Of a stretch of DNA of 64,000 nucleotides, positions 40,362-49,761 are shown in pieces. A program made the translations under genes and the position numbers. Positions within the stretch are counted from its first letter, which is position 1, and every line of letters starts with the position of its first letter. Source of the DNA: Methylomonas koyamae. GTDB lineage: Bacteria > Pseudomonadota > Gammaproteobacteria > Methylococcales > Methylomonadaceae. Under the pieces are notes generated by a model that did not search any database, was not told the origin of the DNA, and was given only the letters and a program-made list of their open reading frames with translations. The DNA lies in the NCBI RefSeq assembly GCF_019669905.1, contig NZ_AP019777.1, positions 3,410,001 through 3,474,000 on the forward strand. The letters run 5' to 3'.

Positions 40362-41792
40362 TCAGATGCCCCAGCTCGACACCGGCTCGCCGCCGAGCTG
40401 GCGCTGCAAATACTGCCGCGTCATTTCGCCGAATTGGCCGGGATGGGCTTCGATGAAGCGGCGCTGCCACTGGCTGCCGGTCTGGCGGCTGGCAACGCGG
40501 CGGCGGACGATGCCGAGGTAGTCCAGCGCATCGCGGTTGCGGATACCGAGGGCGTCCAGACCCAGGCCGGCGCGCGGCAGCAATTCCTGTTCGATCAGAT
40601 TGGCCAGCCGCTGCTTGCGGTTGCCGAACCAGACCACATGGCAATCCAGCCCGTGCCGGGCCGCCTGGTAGAAATTGTCCTTGGCTTGGGCAAAAGGCAA
40701 TAACGCCCCGCCCTCCGCCCGCTCGTCGGCCAGATTTTTCACCAGCCCGTAGAAAAACGCGGCGTTAGCGAGCATATCGATCAGCGTCGGCCCGGCCGCC
40801 GGCGTGCGGTGTTCGATGCGGATATGCGGTGTACCGTCGGCGTCGAACCCGACCAGCGGCCGGTTCCAGCGCCAAATCGTGCCGTTGTGCAGCCGCAGAT
40901 AACGGAAGGCTTCGGCCGCGTCGTCGAACGGTTCCGGCAACAGCACCGGAAAATGTTGCAGATTCTCGATAAAGCATTCCTGAATCGAATGCCGGGCATA
41001 ATCCGAACCGAAGCTGACCCGATGCAACGGCCCGTCCGCCGCACCGCTATACCCGCCGGCAGCGATGGCCTGCTCGAACATCGGAATCCGGCTCTCGGCC
41101 CATAAATCCTTGCCGAACAAATACGGCGCATTGGCGGCCACCGCCACCATCGCCGCCGAAGCGATGATAGAGGCGTTGTAAATATGGTGGGCCTGGCTCA
41201 GCGGACATTGGATATGCAATTGAAACGATGTGGTGGCCGCTTCTAGCATCACGTCGCGGTGCTCCAGCTTCAGATGCTCGTGGCCGCAGATATCCAGACA
41301 AATCGGCCGGCTGCGGTTTTGCAAAATCTGCTGGTTCAAGGCCCGGTAGCGGTTCATGTCCGACATATTGCCCAGGTGCAAATCGCCCTGCTCCAGCGTC
41401 GGCAGGGTACCGATCGCCAACAGATTCAAATCCATTTGCCGGGCATGCCGAACCGCATCGTGCCAGGTCTGTTGCAATTGTTTGTGCAACGTGGCGAACG
41501 CCGCGCCGGTCAGGGGTTGCGGCGGCGTGTTCAGTTCGATATTGAATTTCGCCAGCTCCGGGCCGGCCAGCGGCTGGCCGAAAGATTGCAGAAATGCCTG
41601 GTTAGCCGGCGCCGGCCGCATTTGCGCGTCCAGCAGCCAGGCTTCGATTTCGAAGCCGGCCACCGGCTCGGCTTCGGAACAGGCTTTAGCGGCGACCAAT
41701 CTGCCCAGCAACTCGGTTTCCGCCTGCAAACGCTGGCAAAACCGCTGAAAATCGGCTTCTTGATACGCTGCGGCGCGGATTTCTTGGCCCAT
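40362..41792 (-). CDS. GCS2-type carboxylate-amine ligase (glutamate-cysteine ligase-like)
   Basis: 476 residues resembling the GshA type 2 / YbdK group, ATP-dependent ligases that join a carboxylate to an amine. Visible motifs are GFEIEAWLLD (the EIE metal-binding start), FNIELNTPPQPL, TLPTLEQGDLHLGNMSDMNRY, TSFQLHIQCPL and IRIEHRTPAAGPT. Substrates cannot be assigned; gamma-glutamyl-cysteine is one possibility. Pairing with a desuccinylase-like enzyme suggests a small peptide or amide pathway. Upstream 41793-42140 (348 bp) has only a CCCCTATTTGAAAAAGAGGGG hairpin near 41990. Confidence 0.82.
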   Translation of the reverse strand: MGQEIRAAAYQEADFQRFCQRLQAETELLGRLVAAKACSEAEPVAGFEIEAWLLDAQMRPAPANQAFLQSFGQPLAGPELAKFNIELNTPPQPLTGAAFATLHKQLQQTWHDAVRHARQMDLNLLAIGTLPTLEQGDLHLGNMSDMNRYRALNQQILQNRSRPICLDICGHEHLKLEHRDVMLEAATTSFQLHIQCPLSQAHHIYNASIIASAAMVAVAANAPYLFGKDLWAESRIPMFEQAIAAGGYSGAADGPLHRVSFGSDYARHSIQECFIENLQHFPVLLPEPFDDAAEAFRYLRLHNGTIWRWNRPLVGFDADGTPHIRIEHRTPAAGPTLIDMLANAAFFYGLVKNLADERAEGGALLPFAQAKDNFYQAARHGLDCHVVWFGNRKQRLANLIEQELLPRAGLGLDALGIRNRDALDYLGIVRRRVASRQTGSQWQRRFIEAHPGQFGEMTRQYLQRQLGGEPVSSWGI

Positions 41793-41987
41793 AGCTACGT
41801 CCGGCGGTGTGGCGGGAGTGCAGATAGTAAGTGCCCCTGCTCGCCCCGGTCAATCTCGAACCTAGCCAACGGCTGCCCGCCACCGGACCGTGCCGCCGAA
41901 AACGCGCCGGCAATCGCCGACCGGCATCGGCAACGACCGCTCGTCCCTGCAACGCGGGTCAATTCCGGTAAGCCAACATTGCCAAGC

Positions 41988-42008
41988 TCCCCTATTTGAA
42001 AAAGAGGG
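41988..42008. repeat. CCCCT...AGGGG hairpin
   Basis: CCCCTATTTGAAAAAGAGGGG-type inverted piece followed by CTGGGGGAGATTTTATA; a possible terminator for the upstream - strand region or a remnant of the same repeat seen inside 39057-39205. Confidence 0.35.
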
Positions 42009-42140
42009 GCTGGGGGAGATTTTATAAGCAGCCCCGCGGGTGCGGGGAATGCCTCAAGGTAGACGAGTATGCTAACCAGACCGGTTAAGCCTTGCGGCCG
42101 CGCGTTTTAACGGCGGCGCGCAAGGCCCGGTTTGCGGCCG

Positions 42141-43559
42141 TTACGCGGCGAGCTTACGTTTGGCGGACAGGCGCAACGTGGCCAACATGCCAGTGCCGAA
42201 CAACCAGACCGCAGCCGGGACCGGTACCGGGGCCGCGTAGTTGCCCAAGTCGGCGGCCGATATTTTATAGGCATGCAGCACGCCGGGCAGCAGTTTGTAA
42301 TCGGCGCTCAGCGTCGCGCCGGCGCCGTTTGCGGTCCAGACGCAGGCTTCGGTTTGGCCCAGCGGGCATTGGATCGAGCTGGCGTAAGGGTCGGCGTCGC
42401 TGAAACGGAAATAGACGTCGAATTGGGTACCGCCGGCATTCTGGGTGACGCTGTAATCGTTATCGGTGCCGGCTAACAGCAAATAACTGCCGTCGGCCAG
42501 TTTCGGGCCGATGGCCAGACCTTCCCATTTTTCCGGCGACTTATTGCCCAGTTCGGCCAGCGTATTGGCATCCAGGTCCAGGAATTGGGCGGATTTGGCC
42601 ACCTTGGTATAGGCGGCGCCGGCCGCATCCAGATCGATACCCGACACGTCGGTGGCGCCGGTCAGATCGATTTTATAGACTTCCTTGTCGGCGGTCGCCA
42701 GCTCGGCGCCGACGCCGACGCCGCGGTTGTTGCGTTCCAACACCAAAAATTCGTGGTCGTTCAACGCCACCAGTGCCGACACGCCCTGGCCCTGGCCGGA
42801 GCGTTTCATCTGGTAGGCGTATTGCGCCACTGCCTCGCCGGTGGCGGTATCGAATTTGACGATGCGGTTGACCGAACCGTTGCCGCCGCCTTCGTCCAAC
42901 ATCGCGCTTTGTAAAATCGCAAACGCATATTTGCCGTCCGGGCTGATGGCCAAGCCTTCGAAACCGCGGTTAGTGCGCTTGCCGGCGTCGTTGCCGCTAT
43001 CGGCGGCGTAATTGGCGACGCCGCTGGCGGCATTGCGCGGAATCAGATTGGCCGGCGTGGTGTAGGTTTTGACCACGGCGCCGCTGTTACGGTCGATTTC
43101 GTACAAAGACGGGCCGTATTCGTCGGACACCAGCAAATTGCCGTTTTTGGGATTGACGACGATGCCTTCCGGATCGAAAGCGTTGCCCAACGCGCTGGTC
43201 GGATTGGGCGCCAGGCCATTCAAAGCGGAACCGTTTTTGGTGAATTTCAACGTCTGTGCAATCTGGAAATTCGAGATCGCGCCGGATACCGGATTGATGC
43301 CCAAGGTAAAACGCTGCACCCGGGTTTCATAGTTCAAGCTGCCGCCGCCCGGACCGCGGTCGGACAGGCCCCACCACTCGTTGCGGTTGGTGTCGTAATA
43401 AATATCGGAAAAGAAACCGACGCGGCCGTCGTTGACGCTGCTGCCGAACTGGTCGGGGGTGGCGCCGGGAATTGCCAAGCCGTTGACGAAGGTCGGTGCG
43501 GCGGAAACGGTGTCGGCCAGCAGCAAACCGGCCATCAGCAAAGTGGGTGTAAAACGCAT
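42141..43559 (-). CDS. Phytase-like esterase with PEP-CTERM sorting signal
   Basis: 472 residues from ATG 43559. Signal peptide MRFTPTLLMAGLLLADTVSAA; then a beta-propeller typical of the esterase-like-activity-of-phytase family (DRGPGGGSLNYETRVQRF, FDPEGIVVNPKNGNLLVSDEYGPSLYEID, NRGFEGLAISPDGKYAFAILQS). The C-terminus VPVPAAVWLFGTGMLATLRL plus basic tail is a PEP-CTERM-type signal (VPxPAAVWLFG variant), so it should be sorted by an exosortase. Substrate is not known for this family. The open frame continues 51 codons upstream without similarity. Confidence 0.88.
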   Translation of the reverse strand: MRFTPTLLMAGLLLADTVSAAPTFVNGLAIPGATPDQFGSSVNDGRVGFFSDIYYDTNRNEWWGLSDRGPGGGSLNYETRVQRFTLGINPVSGAISNFQIAQTLKFTKNGSALNGLAPNPTSALGNAFDPEGIVVNPKNGNLLVSDEYGPSLYEIDRNSGAVVKTYTTPANLIPRNAASGVANYAADSGNDAGKRTNRGFEGLAISPDGKYAFAILQSAMLDEGGGNGSVNRIVKFDTATGEAVAQYAYQMKRSGQGQGVSALVALNDHEFLVLERNNRGVGVGAELATADKEVYKIDLTGATDVSGIDLDAAGAAYTKVAKSAQFLDLDANTLAELGNKSPEKWEGLAIGPKLADGSYLLLAGTDNDYSVTQNAGGTQFDVYFRFSDADPYASSIQCPLGQTEACVWTANGAGATLSADYKLLPGVLHAYKISAADLGNYAAPVPVPAAVWLFGTGMLATLRLSAKRKLAA

Positions 43560-43795
43560 AACAACATCCTGATTGGTTGAAAATCTTGTGATCGGATTCT
43601 CAACTTTATCCGGCGTTTGTGACATTCGCGTGACACGGCGCGGCCATACGGCACACGCCTGTTCTGGAAAAAGCTTTCGGCGGGCAGGCGCTCGACGCCG
43701 CCTGCAAAACAAGCAGCCGCCGCTACCGTGGCCGGCTACGGATGAACCGAAGCAAACAGTTACCGTTCATCCCGCAGGATCGAATCGGCGCTTGC

Positions 43796-45403
43796 CTACC
43801 TTTTGAATTGGCCGACTAACTGGTTCAACTGCCCGGCCAGCTTCACCAATTCGCCGATCGCGGCGTTGGTTTGTTCGGCATCGCGCGAGGTGCGTTCGGT
43901 CAGTTGGCCGATATTGCCGACGCTTTGGCCGACGTGCTGCGCCATCCGGCTCTGGGTGTCGGCCGCTTCCGACATTTTCGAGTTCAAACGGCGGATTTGG
44001 GTAACCCGTTCGGCGATGGTACTCAAGCCCTGGTCGGCGCTTTGCACCTGTTCGCGGCGTTGCTCGGCGCTGATTTTGGCCTTGCTCATCACCTCCACCG
44101 CATCTTTGGCCTCGTGCTGCAGTTGCTCGATGATGCTATGGATTTCTTCGGTCGCTTGGTGGGAACGGGTGGCCAAGGTGCGCACCTCATCGGCGACCAC
44201 GGCAAAGCCCCTGCCCTGTTCGCCGGCGCGGGCGGCTTCGATTGCCGCGTTCAAGGCCAGCAGATTGGTCTGCTCGGCCAAGCCTTTAATCACGTCCAGC
44301 ACCGCGCCGACGCCTTTGCTGCGTTGGTCCAGGCGTTTGATCACCTCGCTGGCCCGTTCGATTTCGTTGACCAATTCGTAAATGCCGTCGATTGCGTTTT
44401 TGGTGGTTGCCGCACCTTGGGCCGCATGCTGGTCGGCTTCCACCGAAGCGTCCGCGGCGCCGTTGGCGCCGCTGCGCACGTCCCGCACCGAGGATTCCAG
44501 CTCGTGAATCGCCCGAATCACCGATTCGGTCTCGTTACGTTGCTGGCTGGCGGCCTGCGCGGTTTGGCGGGCGACGTCGGAAATGCGGCCGCTGGCCGCG
44601 GCTAGCTGTTGGCTGACGGCCGAGACCTGCTCCAAACTGTCGGCGAAGTTGGCCAGCATCGAATTGAACGATTCGCTGACTTGGCCGATTTCGTCGCCGG
44701 ATGCGACAACCAGGCGCTTGCGCAAATCGGACTGGCCGGCGATGGCGTTGACCGCGTCGCGCATCGCCACCAACGGATTGACCACGACTTTGCGCATCAA
44801 CACGTTGACCAGCAGCAAGCCGGCGGCGAACATCGCCAGCGATATCAACGAAGCCGTGACCAGATGGCTATTGATTTGCGCATCCAGATTGGCCAACGAA
44901 TACGACACCCGCACCGCCCCGACCACGGTACCTTCCGGCACCGCATGGCAGGTCAGGCAGTTGGTACCGCGAAAATCGGCGCTGGCCTTGATCGGTTCCA
45001 CTACCGTGATCAAGCGGCCGGCGTTGTTTTCGCCGTAGTGGGTGATGCGTTCGCCGGCCAGCGCGCGCTGGTCCAGATCGTCGAGCGGCCGCTGATCCGC
45101 CTTACCCGGACCGTAGGCGTCGCCAATCGCTTTGCCGCGCACCAGACGCACCTCGGTGATATCGGCATGGGCGCGGGCTTTGTCGCGCAGCACATCGCTT
45201 TGGCCCATGGCTCCGGTCAGCATTAAGGTATTCAGGCCGTCGAAATAACTGTTGGCAGTATCTTGCGCCTTGCCGGTCGCCAGGCTGGCGACCATGTCTT
45301 TCTGCCGGTCGGCCATAAACAGCGTGCTGACGAACATCAGCAGCAAAAACACGCTGGCGATGCTGAGCAGAATTTTGGATTGGATCGTGGAATGGTTAGT
45401 CAT
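43796..45403 (-). CDS. Methyl-accepting chemotaxis protein with haem c motif
   Basis: 535 residues from ATG 45403. Membrane helix at about 12-32, periplasmic sensor to about 185, second helix, HAMP ([16 protein letters not shown]), and a signalling domain with the hairpin tip [35 protein letters not shown]. The sensor contains CLTCH (Cys149, Cys152, His153), a c-type haem attachment motif, in the DUF3365/Tll0287-like context [23 protein letters not shown]. It probably senses redox state or a gas. No chemotaxis genes adjoin it. Confidence 0.92.
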   Translation of the reverse strand: MTNHSTIQSKILLSIASVFLLLMFVSTLFMADRQKDMVASLATGKAQDTANSYFDGLNTLMLTGAMGQSDVLRDKARAHADITEVRLVRGKAIGDAYGPGKADQRPLDDLDQRALAGERITHYGENNAGRLITVVEPIKASADFRGTNCLTCHAVPEGTVVGAVRVSYSLANLDAQINSHLVTASLISLAMFAAGLLLVNVLMRKVVVNPLVAMRDAVNAIAGQSDLRKRLVVASGDEIGQVSESFNSMLANFADSLEQVSAVSQQLAAASGRISDVARQTAQAASQQRNETESVIRAIHELESSVRDVRSGANGAADASVEADQHAAQGAATTKNAIDGIYELVNEIERASEVIKRLDQRSKGVGAVLDVIKGLAEQTNLLALNAAIEAARAGEQGRGFAVVADEVRTLATRSHQATEEIHSIIEQLQHEAKDAVEVMSKAKISAEQRREQVQSADQGLSTIAERVTQIRRLNSKMSEAADTQSRMAQHVGQSVGNIGQLTERTSRDAEQTNAAIGELVKLAGQLNQLVGQFKR

Positions 45404-45630
45404 GGAATATCGGCGGCTGTGCTGAATTTGAAGGAACATCCGATTTCGTTATCGGCCTCGGCCGGGAAAACTGAATGTGCACCCCGCGCCGAAGGCCTGT
45501 CATCTTACGCTGACAAGCATAGCCCAAGCCGGCGCCAAAAGCGTGTCCGCCACACATCTTTATTCGCATTCCGCTCGGCGAGCCGCTATGCTGCCGGCTG
45601 TCGAGATTTTGGAATTCCGGGAGCGTTGCC

Positions 45631-48144
45631 GTGGACGATTTTTGGGGATTTATCGCCGTTTTACTGCTGGCCTTGCCGATCGCCCTGATCGTGATGCTGA
45701 GCATGTTGCTGTCGCGGCAAAGGCTGGCGCGCGAGGAAGTTGCCGCCGCGCTGGCAAACATCGAGCGCCGTTTGCGGGCACAACAAGATTTGCTGGAACG
45801 GCTGGACGCGCAGCCGCCGCAAGCGGCCTTCGCTGCCGAACAAGCCGCGGCCGCGGCGGAAACGGCCGCGGAACCGCCACCGCCCCCGGAACCAGCGCCC
45901 GTTGCGGTAAGCGAAATGGCGGAACCGGTTTCGGCCCCCGCCGCACCGGCAATCCGGGTCGAACAGCCCGCTGCCGATCCCTGGCAAACCGCAGACTGGC
46001 AGCCGGCCGAACCGAGCCGATTCGAACTGGCCGCGCAGAAAATCCTGAAAGAAATCTGGAACTGGATCATCGTCGGCGAAGGCCACCGGCCGCAAGGTGC
46101 GGCGATGGAATACGCGGTAGCCAGCAATTGGCTGCTGCGGATCGGCGTGTTGATTCTGGTCACCGGCATCGGCTTCTTTTTGAAATATTCTATCGACAAC
46201 GGTCTGATCGGCGAACAGGCCCGGGTGGCGTTGACCTTGCTGGCCGGGGTCGGCATGGTGGCCGGCGGCGTCAGGCTGGTCGGCGGCCAATACCATTTGT
46301 TCGGCCAGGGCTTGCTGGGCGGCGGCATCGCCGTGTTGTATTTCGGCGTGTTTGCCGCCTTTGCCTTCTACCATTTGCTCGGCGTGTATCCGACCTTCGC
46401 CTTGATGGTGCTGGTCACCGCCAGCGCGGCCTTCCTGGCGGTACGTTTGAACTCGATGCTGGTGGCGATCTTCGCCATCGTCGGCGGCTATTGCACGCCG
46501 TTGCTGTTATCCACCGGCCAGGTCAATTTCGTCGGCCTGTTTAGCTATATGCTGCTGCTCGGCGGCGGCCTGCTGGCGATCAACGGCTACAAACACTGGC
46601 ATCTTTTGAATTTTTTGAGTTTTGTCTGCAACTGCCTGCTGTTTTTCGGAGCGATGCAGAAATATCAGACCGAGTATTTCTGGCAGGTGTTGCCGTTTCT
46701 GGTCGGGTTTTTCGTGCTGTATTCGACGATGGTATTCCTGTTTTGCCTGGTTAACCGCAGCAAATCGACCCTGCTGGATTTGATCGCACTGCTGGCCAAC
46801 GCCGCGATATTCTTCGCCACGGCTTACCAATTGATCGACGAGGCTTACGGCCAAATCTGGACCGCGCTGTTGGCCGTCGCACTGGCGGCGTTTTACGTCG
46901 GCCACGCTTATTACTGCCTAGCGCGAAAAATTGCCGACCGCGAGTTGCTGGTCAGCTTCATCGGTCTGGCGGCGTTTTTCCTGAGCGTGACGCTGCCGCT
47001 GTTGCTGTCGGCCCCGTGGCTGACCGCCAGTTGGTCGCTGCAAGCGCTGGCGATGGTATGGATGGCCGGCAAGGTCAACAGCGCGTTTCTGCGCCAAGCC
47101 GCCTATTTGCTGTATTTGCTGGTGATCGTCCGCTTCTGTTTTGTCGATCTGCCCGGCCAATACGCCGCCGCCAGCGACTACGGCGCCAGCCTGGGCGGTT
47201 TCCTGTTCGGCCTGCTGCAGCGCCTGGCCGGTTTCGGCATCCCGATCGCATCGCTGGCACTGGCTTACCGCTTGATCGAACAGCCGGCCGCCGCCTCGGC
47301 GCTGGCCTGCACCCCGGAAACCGATACGCCGTTGTGGATCAAGGATCGCTGGCTGCTGCAGGCCATTGCCGTCGCCGGCGCCGGCTTGCTGTTCGTCGCG
47401 CTGCAACTGGAGCTGTACCGCAGCTTCGCCTACCTGTACCCACCGTTGCAATTGCCGATGCTGAGCCTGGTCTGGCTGGCGCTGTGCTGGTTGCTGCTGC
47501 AACGCTTCCTGGCCGGCTCCGGCGCTTGGCTGCTGACGGCTTTGCAATGGTTTTTAGTGGGCGTTGCCGTCAAATTGGTGTTTTTCGATTTGCCGTCCTG
47601 GGATCTGGCGCTGGGCGCCATCGGCGGCGGCGACGATTTGTTCACGCTGCGATACGCCGGCGCCTACCGCTTCGAAGCCGCGCTAATGCGGCTGTTCGAT
47701 TTTGCCGCGATCATCGCCTTCCTGCTGTTTGCGCTGAACCGGCTGGCGGCCGGCGCAGCCGATACCGGCCGGCTGCGGCAATGGTTGGGCGGATCGGCGC
47801 TGGCCTTGCTGTTTACCTTTTCGAGTCTGGAGATTAACTCGATTTTGTATCAATATGTGCCGGGTTTGCGCTCCGGCGGCGTGACGATTTTATGGTCGAT
47901 ATTCGCGCTGGCGCTGGTGTTCAACGGCATCAAGCGCCGGATACCGGCCTTGCGTTTGGTCGGCTTAGGCCTGTTCGCGCTGGTGGCCTGGAAGGTGTTT
48001 TTCGTCGATCTGGCCCGGCTCGAGCAAATCTACCGGATCGTCGCCTTTATCGTGCTGGGCATGCTGGCGCTGGGCGGCGCGTTTTTTTACATGCGTTACC
48101 AACAAAACTTTATCGGCAACGATACCGCAGAGAAATCGCCATGA
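45631..48144 (+). CDS. DUF2339 polytopic membrane protein
   Basis: 837 residues: a first helix (FIAVLLLALPIALIVMLSML), an Ala/Glu/Pro-rich linker at about 65-125, and some twenty hydrophobic segments afterwards (for example WLLRIGVLILVTGIGFFLKYSI, AFALVFNGIKRRIPALRLVGL). DUF2339 proteins are large inner-membrane proteins of unknown function. The start is GTG 45631. The stop overlaps the next gene by 4 bp. Confidence 0.88.
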   Translation: MDDFWGFIAVLLLALPIALIVMLSMLLSRQRLAREEVAAALANIERRLRAQQDLLERLDAQPPQAAFAAEQAAAAAETAAEPPPPPEPAPVAVSEMAEPVSAPAAPAIRVEQPAADPWQTADWQPAEPSRFELAAQKILKEIWNWIIVGEGHRPQGAAMEYAVASNWLLRIGVLILVTGIGFFLKYSIDNGLIGEQARVALTLLAGVGMVAGGVRLVGGQYHLFGQGLLGGGIAVLYFGVFAAFAFYHLLGVYPTFALMVLVTASAAFLAVRLNSMLVAIFAIVGGYCTPLLLSTGQVNFVGLFSYMLLLGGGLLAINGYKHWHLLNFLSFVCNCLLFFGAMQKYQTEYFWQVLPFLVGFFVLYSTMVFLFCLVNRSKSTLLDLIALLANAAIFFATAYQLIDEAYGQIWTALLAVALAAFYVGHAYYCLARKIADRELLVSFIGLAAFFLSVTLPLLLSAPWLTASWSLQALAMVWMAGKVNSAFLRQAAYLLYLLVIVRFCFVDLPGQYAAASDYGASLGGFLFGLLQRLAGFGIPIASLALAYRLIEQPAAASALACTPETDTPLWIKDRWLLQAIAVAGAGLLFVALQLELYRSFAYLYPPLQLPMLSLVWLALCWLLLQRFLAGSGAWLLTALQWFLVGVAVKLVFFDLPSWDLALGAIGGGDDLFTLRYAGAYRFEAALMRLFDFAAIIAFLLFALNRLAAGAADTGRLRQWLGGSALALLFTFSSLEINSILYQYVPGLRSGGVTILWSIFALALVFNGIKRRIPALRLVGLGLFALVAWKVFFVDLARLEQIYRIVAFIVLGMLALGGAFFYMRYQQNFIGNDTAEKSP

Positions 48145-49496
48145 TCGCCAAATCCGTTTTGCTGTTCTGCCTGGCGCTAACCGCCGCCGCGGCCGACCCA
48201 ACGCCGCCGCAGCGTTTCAGCCGCAGCGTGGCCGGCGCCGGGCCAGACCAAGCCCTGCTCGCCGTCAAGTTGGATAGCGCGGTCTATGCCGCCAGCGCCG
48301 CCGACTTCCGCGACCTGCGCCTGATCGACCAAGACGGCGTCGAAACCCCGTATTTATTGCAAAAAATTGCCGAGCAAAAGACTGTGGTTCGGCGCGTTCC
48401 CAGCACCGGCAAGATTGCCAGCCTGAACCGGTCCGGCGAAAACGGCATCGAACTGGTCGCCGAGCTGGATAAAACCGCCGCCAATCCCGACGGCCTGACT
48501 ATCGTTACGGCGCAGCGCGACTACGAATACCTACTGCAGATTTTCGGTTCGGCGGACGGCAAAACCTGGCAACCGTTGGCGGATAACGCCCGGATTTTCG
48601 ACTATTCGCGCTACGCCCGGATCGGCAACAACGCTATCGAACTGCCGGCCAACGCTTACCGCCAATTCAAAATCGTCGTGGCCCAGGCCAGCCAGACCCA
48701 AAGCAGCGGCCTGACCGAACTGACCCGTACCCTGCAAAACGGCACCGAACAGCAACGCAGCGAAAGCGTGGCATTGCGCAGCGAACCCTTGCATATCGAC
48801 CGCATCGAGTTCTGGCAAAACGTCACGGATACCGTGGCCGACGAAGCGCAGCGCTTCGACTATCCGGTTGCGTTCAAGATCGTCCAGGACGCCGAGTTGA
48901 AGGCCAGCCTGATCGAGATCGACAGCAAACGCCAACCGTTGACCGGTTTCAGCGTGCAAAGCTACACGCCCAATTTCAGCCGCCGCGCCGAGGTGCAGGT
49001 CAGCGACAGCCAGGGCCTGGAAAGCCGTATCCGCACTCTCGGCCAGGCTGATTTGCAGGCCCTGCATTTTCAAGGCTTCGACCGCGACCAAACCGAAATC
49101 GAATTTGCCGAGCAACGCCGGGAGCACTACCGAATCGTGATCTATAACGACGACAACCCGCCGTTGCACATCAACACCGTGACCGGCATCGGCCCCGGTT
49201 ACCGCCTGTTGTTTCTGGCCCAAGCCGGCCGCAGCTACCAACTGCTGTACGGCGCCGATAAAGCCGAAGCTCCGCGCTACGACGTCGCTCCGATCCAGGA
49301 ACTGCTGCGCCGCGGCTACCGGAGCAGCGATGCCGAATTGGGCGAAGAGGTGGCGCTGGCTCAGCCCGAGCCGGAATTCGACTGGGCGGAACTGGTCAAC
49401 AGCCGCTGGTTTCTGGGTCTGGCAATCGCGGCGGTCGCGCTGGTACTGGCCTGGAGTTTGTTCAAAATCGGCAAACGCATCGGCGATTTCGATTGA
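48141..49496 (+). CDS. DUF3999 family protein
   Basis: 451 residues: signal peptide (MIAKSVLLFCLALTAAAA), a long extracytoplasmic part with beta-rich repeats, and one helix near the C-terminus (FLGLAIAAVALVLAWSLFKIG). DUF3999 genes are commonly coupled to DUF2339 genes, as here by an ATGA overlap, suggesting a two-part envelope assembly. Function unknown. Confidence 0.87.
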   Translation: MIAKSVLLFCLALTAAAADPTPPQRFSRSVAGAGPDQALLAVKLDSAVYAASAADFRDLRLIDQDGVETPYLLQKIAEQKTVVRRVPSTGKIASLNRSGENGIELVAELDKTAANPDGLTIVTAQRDYEYLLQIFGSADGKTWQPLADNARIFDYSRYARIGNNAIELPANAYRQFKIVVAQASQTQSSGLTELTRTLQNGTEQQRSESVALRSEPLHIDRIEFWQNVTDTVADEAQRFDYPVAFKIVQDAELKASLIEIDSKRQPLTGFSVQSYTPNFSRRAEVQVSDSQGLESRIRTLGQADLQALHFQGFDRDQTEIEFAEQRREHYRIVIYNDDNPPLHINTVTGIGPGYRLLFLAQAGRSYQLLYGADKAEAPRYDVAPIQELLRRGYRSSDAELGEEVALAQPEPEFDWAELVNSRWFLGLAIAAVALVLAWSLFKIGKRIGDFD

Positions 49497-49548
49497 CCAT
49501 CAACCCTGGCAATGCCGACCGCTCGCCTGCCGATGGCGCTTGGTTAAG

Positions 49549-49738
49549 CCGTTCGCCCCAAGGCGCGCTCTCAGCGTTATACACATCTCTGTTTAATACC
49601 CGTCATTCAGGCAGGGATTGCCGGAATCCAAGCTGCACGGATAGCTTGAGGCGACCATCCATGGCACTGGATGCCCGCGTCCTGCGGGCATGACGGCACT
49701 TGTGTATAACGATGAGCGGCGCGCTCGGGGCGAACGGT
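49549..49738. repeat. MITE-like inverted-repeat element, 190 bp
   Basis: Arms of about 40 bp (49549-49588 and 49699-49738) are imperfect inverted copies: CCGTTCGCCCC and GGGGCGAACGG outermost, GTTATACACA and TGTGTATAAC inside. The centre CGTCATTCAGGCAGGGATTG ... GCGGGCATGACGGC resembles the centre of the 11099-11275 element. The gap 49497-49761 contains nothing else. Confidence 0.65.
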
Positions 49739-49761
49739 ATTTGATGGCTGGGTTAATAGTT

